A stretch of 15,135 bases of DNA, taken from contig JACDAK010000144.1 of the NCBI GenBank assembly GCA_013695495.1, forward strand, positions 1-15,135, in the 5' to 3' direction. Below the pieces are notes generated by a model that made no database searches, was not told the DNA's origin, and was given only the letters and a program-made list of their open reading frames with translations. This document shows positions 8,579 through 15,135 of this stretch, piece by piece (position 1 is the stretch's first letter; each line of letters starts with the position of its first letter). The DNA comes from Blastocatellia bacterium. Lineage in GTDB: Bacteria; Acidobacteriota; Blastocatellia; Pyrinomonadales; Pyrinomonadaceae. Made by a program: the position numbers and the translations under genes.

Positions 8579-8589
8579 TAAACGGCCGA

Positions 8590-8619
8590 TTAACGAACAA
8601 GGCTTATTGGGTTTACAAT
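8590..8619 (+). promoter_or_regulatory. Candidate sigma-70 promoter for the LolC/E-type permease
   Basis: TTAACG (8590-8595) and TACAAT (8614-8619) are separated by 18 bases, matching consensus at 4/6 and 5/6. The expected start of transcription, about 7 bases after the -10 box, falls on the GTG at 8626 chosen as start codon, so the message may be leaderless. The site lies back to back with the ribBA promoter, 11 bases away. Confidence 0.38.
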
Positions 8620-8625
8620 CTACGG

Positions 8626-9774
8626 GTGCGATTTGCGTTAAAGCTCGTGGGTCGATATCTGCGGATGCGGCGGCCATCCGTGGCACGGTTTACGGCCGTG
8701 GCCGCGGTGCTTGGCATTGCGGCGGGAATCGCGGGTGCTTTGTTCGCACAGGCTCTTGCACGCGGCTTTCAGACAGAACTGAGCGGGAGGCTATTGGCGA
8801 ACACGCCGCATATTACCGTGTTTCGGAAGGACGGGCTTACGGTAAATCTGTCAGGTGACCTTGTCGCAGGCGTTCGCGGGCTGGAGAACGTTGATGAAGC
8901 AGAGCCGGCGTCGACGCTTTCGGGGATCATAATTGGGGGCGGCGGGCCGGAGTATGTGAGTATTCATTCGCGGGTCGGGGAAGATGATGTGAATTCCGGA
9001 GAAGTCGAACTTGTGTTGGGTATCGAGCTTGCAGAACGGCTGGGGCCGAGCCGCGAGATGGAATTGGTCGTGTTGGACGCTGCTGGGATACCGCAGACGC
9101 ATAAGGTGCGGGTCACGGGAACATTCTCAACCGGCTTGTTTGAATACGACGCGACGTGGGCGAGGGCGTCGCAGGCGAATTTTGCAAGGCTGACGGGGGA
9201 TGCGGAGTTCCGGCCGACGATGATCAACGTTACATTAGTAGAAGTTTTCGCAGCAGAGGGGACAGCAGCTGAGATACGCAGCATGGTGGGTGATGACTTT
9301 CGCGTGATCACGTGGGAGGAAACGAACCGGCCGCTGTTCGCGGCACTTAATCTGGAGCGAAAGGCGGCCCTTGCGGTGATCGGGCTGATCGTCCTGATCT
9401 CGGCGCTGAACATTACAACCACTCTCGCACTCCTGGTGAATGAAAGGCGCGGTGACATCGCGGTACTTCGCACGGTCGGGGCATCGACGCGGGCCTTGTC
9501 GCTGGTGTTCGTTATTGAAGGGCTGGTCCTGGGTGCGGCGGGCGCTTCGCTTGGGATCGCGGCAGGGCTGGCTGGTATTGCGGCCGCTAATTACTGGGAG
9601 CTTATCAGCCTGGACAGGGAAGTTAATTTGATCAGCAGCGTTCCGCTGATTTGGTCCGCTGCTGATGTGGCTGTGCTGGCGGTCGCTGCCTTTGTAATTG
9701 CGTTGGCCGCTTCGGCGTATCCCGCGCTGAGGGCGGCTCGGTTGAAGCCGATGGAAAATTTGCGAATCGGCTAG
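8626..9774 (+). CDS. LolC/LolE-type (FtsX/MacB family) ABC transporter permease
   Basis: A 382-residue inner-membrane protein with the layout of lipoprotein-releasing permeases. A basic N-terminus leads into TM1 (about 21-46), then a periplasmic domain of about 200 residues (47-245), then TM2 (247-270), TM3 (288-322) and TM4 (345-368). The cytoplasmic coupling segment NERRGDIAVLRTVGAS (272-287) and the ending PALRAARLKPMENLRIG are typical of FtsX-family permeases. 'ARGFQTEL' and 'TPHITVF' (45-66) resemble the LolC/LolE start of the periplasmic domain. Such proteins work with an ATPase (LolD) to extract lipoproteins from the inner membrane, but no ATPase gene is adjacent here. An MacB-like or other FtsX-family role is possible. 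The open frame extends upstream to 8359 over ribBA in antisense; that part is shadow. GTG at 8626 is chosen because the family homology begins there and a -10 box sits just before it. Confidence 0.88.
   Translation: MRFALKLVGRYLRMRRPSVARFTAVAAVLGIAAGIAGALFAQALARGFQTELSGRLLANTPHITVFRKDGLTVNLSGDLVAGVRGLENVDEAEPASTLSGIIIGGGGPEYVSIHSRVGEDDVNSGEVELVLGIELAERLGPSREMELVVLDAAGIPQTHKVRVTGTFSTGLFEYDATWARASQANFARLTGDAEFRPTMINVTLVEVFAAEGTAAEIRSMVGDDFRVITWEETNRPLFAALNLERKAALAVIGLIVLISALNITTTLALLVNERRGDIAVLRTVGASTRALSLVFVIEGLVLGAAGASLGIAAGLAGIAAANYWELISLDREVNLISSVPLIWSAADVAVLAVAAFVIALAASAYPALRAARLKPMENLRIG
9771..9774. other. CTAG palindrome shared by two convergent stop codons
   Basis: The four bases CTAG read TAG on both strands. 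They give the permease its stop (9772-9774, plus) and galU its stop (9773-9771, minus). There is no intergenic space and no hairpin terminator between these convergent genes. Confidence 0.95.
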
Positions 9775-10643
9775 AGCTGAAGCCCGCGGAGGTATTCGCG
9801 GAGGGGTTCGCCGAGGTCTTCGCGCTTTAGTGCGAATTCGATGTTGGCGATAAGGAAGCCTAGCTTGTCGCCGGCGTCGTGCCGCGTTCCTTCGAGCCGG
9901 AAAGCATAGAACGGGCGGCCCTCTTTCAGCATAAGCCGCATTGCGTCTGTGATCTGGATCTCACCGCCGGCACCGGGTTTGGTGCGTTCTATGGCGGAGA
10001 ATATTTCGGGAGTAAAGATGTAACGGCCGATGATCGCCAGGTCTGACGGCGCGTCGGCGAACGCGGGCTTTTCGACCATGTCATTAATTTTGAAGACGCC
10101 CGGTTCGACCTCATCGGCGTCGATCACGCCGAATCGGGAGATCGCTTCACCCTCGACCTGCATCGTGGCGATCACGGGTGCCTGATAACGCTCGAATACC
10201 TCGATCATCTGGGCGAGAGCGGGGGTTTCGGCATCTACGACGTCATCGGCAAGCAATGCGGCAAAGGGGTCGTTGCCCGCGAAATCTTTTGCCTGATAGA
10301 TCGCGTGGCCGAGCCCGAGCGCTTGGCTCTGACGGGTGTAGCTGATCTTTGCCATATCGGAGATGGCGCGGACCTGCTTGAAAACGTCGTCCTTTCCTTT
10401 TTCCTTGAGAATTGTTTCAAGTTCGAACGAAATGTCGAAGTGATTCTCGATCGACACTTTGTCGCGGCCGGTAATGATGAGGATGGATTCGACGCCGCTA
10501 GCGACGGCCTCTTCGACCGCATATTGAATCAGCGGTTTGTCGACGAGCGGCAGCATCTCTTTAGGAGATGCTTTGGTTGCAGGAAGAAAACGCGTGCCTA
10601 ATCCCGCTGCGGGGAAAATTGCTTTTCGAATTGTTTGATTCAT
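9771..10643 (-). CDS. galU: UTP-glucose-1-phosphate uridylyltransferase
   Basis: A 290-residue full-length enzyme that makes UDP-glucose from UTP and glucose 1-phosphate, a donor for envelope polysaccharides and for nucleotide-sugar pathways, in the cytoplasm. The nucleotidyltransferase signature AAGLGTRFLPATKASPKEM lies at 12-30. Further hallmarks are QALGLGHAI (107-115), the metal-site region LLADDVVD (130-137), MVEKPAF (189-195), GGEIQITDA (226-234) and DAGDKLGFL (256-264), all in the expected order. The start is ATG at 10641-10643, which matches the family N-terminus (RKAIFPAAG). No Shine-Dalgarno site precedes it. It stands alone, divergent from serS and convergent with the permease. The family is distinguished from RmlA-type thymidylyltransferases by the overall GalU motif set. 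Confidence 0.96.
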   Translation of the reverse strand: MNQTIRKAIFPAAGLGTRFLPATKASPKEMLPLVDKPLIQYAVEEAVASGVESILIITGRDKVSIENHFDISFELETILKEKGKDDVFKQVRAISDMAKISYTRQSQALGLGHAIYQAKDFAGNDPFAALLADDVVDAETPALAQMIEVFERYQAPVIATMQVEGEAISRFGVIDADEVEPGVFKINDMVEKPAFADAPSDLAIIGRYIFTPEIFSAIERTKPGAGGEIQITDAMRLMLKEGRPFYAFRLEGTRHDAGDKLGFLIANIEFALKREDLGEPLREYLRGLQL

Positions 10644-10806
10644 ATAAAGACTGATAAATTGATGGTTTCGCCCGAAGCGGACCGATGCAATGCCGGAGGC
10701 ACGAAGGCGGCGATTCGGTAATGCCCACGGGTTTACTGAAGTTTAGGGCAAATTCTTCGCCTGTTCAAATTGATGACACGCCGGCCGGTTTCGCCGCAAG
10801 TTTTTT
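10644..10806. other. Divergent intergenic region between galU and serS
   Basis: The 163 bases contain a candidate galU promoter, a short hairpin-capable TGCC-GGA-GGCA (10691-10701), and an eight-base palindrome CCGGCCGG (10781-10788) in what would be the serS leader. I could not identify a convincing serS promoter, T-box or small RNA here. Confidence 0.5.
10740..10768 (-). promoter_or_regulatory. Candidate promoter for galU
   Basis: On the minus strand TTGAAC (10768-10763) and TAAACT (10745-10740) are 17 bases apart, each matching consensus at 4/6. The leader before the galU ATG would be about 90 bases. This is a consensus match only. Confidence 0.32.
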
Positions 10807-12096
10807 ATGTTAGATCTCAACTACGTTCGTGAAAATCTAGAAAGCGTTCGCACGGCGCTGAAGAATCGCAATTCTGACGCTGCGGCGCTGGATGCATTTG
10901 TTGAGCTTGACCGGCGGCGGCGCGACGTGATCAGCCACGCGGATGAATTGAACCGACAGAGGAATGCAGCGAGCAAAGAGATCGGGGCGTTGATGCAATC
11001 GGGCCAGCGCGATGCAGCGGAGGCGAAAAAGGCGGAGGTCGCGGGCCTGAAGGAGCGGCAATCTGCGTTTGAGGCGGAGCGCGACGAGGTTGAGAGCTCA
11101 ATGCGCGACCTGCTGGCGGGACTTCCGAATGTGCCGGCGGATGACGTGCCGATTGGGCCGGACGAATCGGCAAATATTGAAGTGCGTAAGTGGGGCGAGC
11201 CGCGCGAGTTCGATTTTGAGGTGAAGGACCACGTTGATCTTGGCGAGCAGCTGGGGATTCTTGACTTTGAACGTGCAACGAAGATCGCGGGATCGCGGTT
11301 TGCGATAATGAACGGCGCGGGTGCGAGGCTTTCGCGGGCATTGGTCAATTTCATGCTTGACCACCACACCACTAACAACGGCTATAGCGAGACGATCCCG
11401 CCGTATTTGGTCAATCGGAAGTCGTTATTTGGCACGAATCAGCTGCCGAAGTTCGAAGACGATCTGTTTCACATCCGCGACGAACGTGAATTTGCGTTGA
11501 TACCGACGGCGGAGGTGCCGCTGACGAATTATCACGCGGAAGAGATCTTGGACGCTTCGGAGCTGCCGAAATACTACACGGCATACACGCCGTGTTTTCG
11601 TTCGGAAGCGGGAAGTTATGGGCGAGACACGCGGGGGCTGATCCGCCAGCATCAGTTTGAAAAAGTGGAGCTCGTAAAGCTGTGCACCCCGGAGAATTCG
11701 GAGCAGGAGCACGAGGATCTGCTTGAAGATGCTGAGCGGGTTTTACAGCTGCTTGAGCTGCCATATCGGACGGTTGTGCTTTCGACGGGCGATATGGGAT
11801 TTGGTGCGCGGAAGACGTACGACATTGAGGTATGGCTGCCGTCACAGCAGACCTATCGCGAGATATCGAGCTGTTCGAACTGCGGCGATTTTCAGGCGCG
11901 GCGGATGAACATGCGATTTAGGCGCGCGGGCGGGGCAAAGCCGGAGTTTCCGCACACGTTGAACGGCAGCGGCCTCGCGGTTGGCCGTACGTGGATCGCG
12001 GTGCTCGAAAACTATCAGCAGGCGGACGGCTCGGTCGTGATCCCCGACATACTTCGGCCCTACATGAACGGAGCGACGAAGATCGAGAGCGCGTGA
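10807..12096 (+). CDS. serS: Seryl-tRNA synthetase
   Basis: A 429-residue class II aminoacyl-tRNA synthetase of normal bacterial length; it attaches serine to tRNA-Ser (and to tRNA-Sec where present). The N-terminal charged helical arm (about 30-105, rich in A, E, K and R) is the antiparallel coiled coil that grips the long variable arm of the tRNA. The catalytic core shows the serine-binding loop PTAEVPL (233-239), motif 2 with CFRSEAGSYGRDTRG (263-277) and QFEKVE (283-288), and motif 3 GSGLAVGRTWIAVLENYQ (387-404) with its ATP-binding arginine. The start is ATG at 10807, matching the family opening MLDLNYVREN. Only a weak AAG precedes it. It is a single-gene unit, divergent from galU and convergent with aroF. 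Confidence 0.98.
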   Translation: MLDLNYVRENLESVRTALKNRNSDAAALDAFVELDRRRRDVISHADELNRQRNAASKEIGALMQSGQRDAAEAKKAEVAGLKERQSAFEAERDEVESSMRDLLAGLPNVPADDVPIGPDESANIEVRKWGEPREFDFEVKDHVDLGEQLGILDFERATKIAGSRFAIMNGAGARLSRALVNFMLDHHTTNNGYSETIPPYLVNRKSLFGTNQLPKFEDDLFHIRDEREFALIPTAEVPLTNYHAEEILDASELPKYYTAYTPCFRSEAGSYGRDTRGLIRQHQFEKVELVKLCTPENSEQEHEDLLEDAERVLQLLELPYRTVVLSTGDMGFGARKTYDIEVWLPSQQTYREISSCSNCGDFQARRMNMRFRRAGGAKPEFPHTLNGSGLAVGRTWIAVLENYQQADGSVVIPDILRPYMNGATKIESA

Positions 12097-12099
12097 TCA
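12094..12099. other. Abutting convergent stop codons in a TGATCA palindrome
   Basis: The serS stop TGA (12094-12096, plus) is directly followed by the aroF stop TGA on the minus strand (12099-12097). The six bases form the palindrome TGATCA. No spacer or terminator hairpin separates the genes. Confidence 0.95.
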
Positions 12100-13125
12100 A
12101 ACCGAGGCCGTTGCGAGGGGTTCGGCGACGGCCTCGTGCAGCAGCATCAAGCGCAGGGCGAGTTCGGTATATTGCTCCGGGGTAAGGGCCTGGGCACCGT
12201 CGCATAGCGCCTGTTCGGGCCGCGGATGCACCTCGATGATGAGGCCGTCGACACCGACGGCGACGGCGGCGCGCGCGAGCGGACCGACCATGTAGTTGTG
12301 GCCTGAGGCGTGCGAGGGGTCGATGATCACAGGCAGGTGCGAGAGGCGTCTGATCGCCGGCACTACCGAAATATCGAGCGTGTTGCGGGCGTGATCTGCA
12401 AAGGTGCGGATGCCGCGTTCGCACAGAATGACGTCATAATTCCCTTCGGCCATCACATATTCCGCCGCGAGCAGAAGCTCATCGAGCGTGGCAGAGAGGC
12501 CGCGTTTGAGGAGCACAGGGATCTTTGCACGGCCGGCGCGTTTGAGCAAAGAGAAGTTTTGCATATTGCGGGCGCCTATCTGTATGCAGTCGCCGTATTT
12601 TTCGACGAGATCAATCCCGTGCTCGTCCATTGCTTCGGTGACGATGTTCAAGCCGAGCTGCTCGCGGACCTCAGCGAGGATCTTGAGGCCGTCTTCGCCC
12701 ATCCCTTGAAAGTTATAGGGCGATGTGCGGGGTTTGAAGGCGCCGCCGCGGAAGAACTTGGCACCGCTTGCTGCTACCGCCTTTGCGGCGTCGAACACCT
12801 GCTCGGGGCTCTCGACGGCGCACGGGCCGGCGATCATCGCAAGTGAACCGTCGCCGATCTTGCCGGTTCCGATGCTGACGACCGACCGTTCAGGGCGCAG
12901 GTCGTTCGAGATGAGCTTGTAGGGTTTGGTCACGCGAATCGCGTCGGCAACGCCGGGGAGATTTTCAAAATGAGCCGGGTCGAGCGAACCGCGGTTGCCG
13001 GTTATGCCAATGGCGGTGCGGTTCTCGCCGGGCAGTGTGTGACCGCGAAGCCCGAGGCTCTCGACGGTTTCCAGTACTCTTTCGATCTCTGACGCGGAGG
13101 CGTCGGGTTTCATGACAATTAACAT
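12097..13125 (-). CDS. aroF: 3-deoxy-7-phosphoheptulonate (DAHP) synthase, type I beta with N-terminal regulatory domain
   Basis: A 342-residue enzyme condensing phosphoenolpyruvate with erythrose 4-phosphate, the first step of the shikimate pathway. Residues 1-68 or so form the ferredoxin-like N-terminal domain that mediates aromatic feedback in the Thermotoga maritima enzyme (338 residues). The barrel follows with AGPCAVES (99-106), FRGGAFKPRTSPYNFQG (125-141), GARNMQNF (184-191), LLKRG (205-209), CERGIRTF (235-242), DPSHASG (269-275) and IIEVHP (296-301). The four metal ligands known in T. maritima (C102, H272, E298, D309) fall at the same numbers here. The ATG (13123-13125) overlaps the trpA end by 7 bases and has a good ribosome site within trpA. 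The context suggests expression with tryptophan synthase. Confidence 0.96.
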   Translation of the reverse strand: MLIVMKPDASASEIERVLETVESLGLRGHTLPGENRTAIGITGNRGSLDPAHFENLPGVADAIRVTKPYKLISNDLRPERSVVSIGTGKIGDGSLAMIAGPCAVESPEQVFDAAKAVAASGAKFFRGGAFKPRTSPYNFQGMGEDGLKILAEVREQLGLNIVTEAMDEHGIDLVEKYGDCIQIGARNMQNFSLLKRAGRAKIPVLLKRGLSATLDELLLAAEYVMAEGNYDVILCERGIRTFADHARNTLDISVVPAIRRLSHLPVIIDPSHASGHNYMVGPLARAAVAVGVDGLIIEVHPRPEQALCDGAQALTPEQYTELALRLMLLHEAVAEPLATASV

Positions 13126-13932
13126 CTTGGTTTGATCCTTCCTTGATTAATTTCTTTTGGCGGCAGCAGTTCCGTTACAAGCTTTGTTACACGAGCTGCT
13201 GCGTCTTCTCTTTTCGAATTTGCGATCTCGGCGACGATCGCCGACCCTACTACGGCGCCGTCGGCGTAGCGCCAGACGTCGGTGACGTGGGCGCGGTTTG
13301 ATATGCCGAATCCGACGGCGATCGGTAGTTCGGTGATGGCACGGGCATGAATTACGAGCGATTCTGCGTCTGTGCTCGAGGCTTGCTGCACGCCTGTTAC
13401 ACCGGCGCGTGCGACAGCGTAAAGGAATCCGTGAGCGGCGGCGGCGATTGAACGGATCCGCTCGGCGGAAGTAGTCGGGGCGATGAGGGAGATGAGATGA
13501 ATTCCGTGTTCGGCGAACGTTTGTGACAGCTTTTGCGCTTCATCATCGACTATGTCGGTCACGAGTATCCCATCGACGCCGGCAGCCGCGGCGTCTTGCG
13601 CGAGGCGGTCGATGCTGTAGCGATGTAGCGGATTGAGATAGCTGAACAGGACGATAGGGACATCGGTTGTCTGCCGAAGGTCTGCGACCATAGACAGGAC
13701 GTGCGTCAACGTGGTTCCGGCGGCTAGGGATCGCATCGAGGAGGCTTGTATGGTTGGGCCGTCTGCCATCGGGTCAGAGAATGGGACGCCGAGTTCGATG
13801 ATGTCAGCACCGGCCGCGGCGAGCGCAAGCACGATCTCGTGCGATGTTGCGATGTCTGGGTCGCCGGCCGTCACGAAGGGGATGAACGCTTTGTGCCCGA
13901 TTTGTCGCAGCTTGGCGAATGTTTCGTCGATC

Positions 13933-13943
<11 letters not shown>
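13119..13943 (-). CDS. trpA: Tryptophan synthase alpha chain
   Basis: A 274-residue TIM-barrel subunit that cleaves indole-3-glycerol phosphate to indole and glyceraldehyde 3-phosphate, and passes indole to TrpB. The catalytic pair is present: E50 in IELGVPFSDPMADGP (49-63) and D61, equivalent to E. coli E49 and D60. Loop 6 reads RAGVTG (179-184), and the phosphate site is GFGIS (211-215) and GSA (233-235). The loop that is usually D-[LIV]-P-x-E reads DIVDDE (130-135), so a conserved proline is valine. Two adjacent ATGs (13943 and 13940) could start it. Either overlaps the trpB end, by 11 or 8 bases, with GAGAAAG just upstream, which indicates translational coupling. The stop TAA at 13119-13121 lies inside the aroF start region. 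Confidence 0.97.
13136..13144 (-). promoter_or_regulatory. Strong ribosome binding site for aroF inside the trpA 3' end
   Basis: The minus strand reads AAGGAAGGA, ending 10 bases before the aroF ATG at 13125. It is the clearest Shine-Dalgarno match in the window and supports that start and independent initiation in the overlap. Confidence 0.7.

Positions 13944-15135
<1,192 letters not shown>

Larger units (their letters stand above)
8502..8625. other. Divergent intergenic region between ribBA and the permease gene
   Basis: These 124 bases separate two divergent genes and hold one candidate promoter for each direction. I see no long inverted repeat that would mark an obvious operator, and no supported short gene. 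An AAAGGA run on the minus strand (around 8533-8538) looks like a Shine-Dalgarno site but lies about 30 bases before the ribBA ATG and serves no supported frame. Confidence 0.6.

Noticed and set aside
8502..8580. FMN riboswitch before ribBA
   Set aside because: The predicted leader is only about 40 bases and lacks the conserved multi-stem RFN pattern.
8359..8625. Upstream extension of the permease gene to an ATG at 8359
   Set aside because: The added 89 residues lie antisense to the start of ribBA and across the promoter region and do not resemble a permease N-terminus.
10781..10788. CCGGCCGG palindrome as an operator upstream of serS
   Set aside because: Eight-base GC palindromes are expected by chance at this GC content, and no second copy is positioned to suggest a regulator site.
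10644..10806. T-box or other tRNA-sensing leader before serS
   Set aside because: The region is too short, has no specifier-like stem or T-box consensus, and no terminator structure.

Overview
This window comes from a Gram-negative (diderm) bacterium with a chromosome of fairly high GC (my estimate from reading, in the high fifties percent). The two genes at the left belong to outer-membrane biogenesis: an Omp85 protein and a TamB-like protein. The gene mix and the Omp85 and TamB style make me favour Acidobacteriota (Blastocatellia type), but this is an inference from remembered family resemblance, not a search. I see no mobile elements, no CRISPR array, no tRNA or rRNA and no phage genes. 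It reads as a stable core-genome region.

Layout, left to right. (1) 1-8501, minus strand: a three-gene block transcribed leftwards, ribBA (RibB plus a degenerate RibA-like domain), then tamB (1714 residues), then a bamA-type Omp85 gene that runs off the left edge. Spacings are 25 and 4 bases, so it looks like one operon. (2) 8502-8625: a short divergent promoter region. (3) 8626-9774, plus strand: a lone LolC/LolE-type ABC permease. (4) 9771-10643, minus: galU, convergent with the permease; one CTAG supplies both stop codons. (5) 10644-10806: divergent intergenic space. (6) 10807-12096, plus: serS. (7) 12097-15135, minus: trpB-trpA-aroF with overlapping gene ends. The stop codon of aroF abuts that of serS in a TGATCA palindrome.

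How the genes work together. TamB spans the periplasm and the Omp85 protein sits in the outer membrane, so the pair should form a translocation/assembly or lipid-transport module. The neighbouring permease also belongs to an envelope-trafficking family. TrpB and TrpA make tryptophan, and the DAHP synthase encoded behind them makes the first shikimate-pathway intermediate, so entry and exit of the pathway are co-transcribed. GalU makes UDP-glucose for envelope sugars, and SerS charges tRNA-Ser.

Most notable points: the Omp85 protein appears to carry seven POTRA domains instead of five. The RibBA protein has lost the zinc cysteines and the GRGIGL-type loop of GTP cyclohydrolase II, and also has Gln in place of a metal-ligand His in its RibB half. 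TamB contains a run of about five 36-residue internal repeats. I found no convincing new multi-gene system; the unusual signals are in protein architecture and gene-junction compactness.
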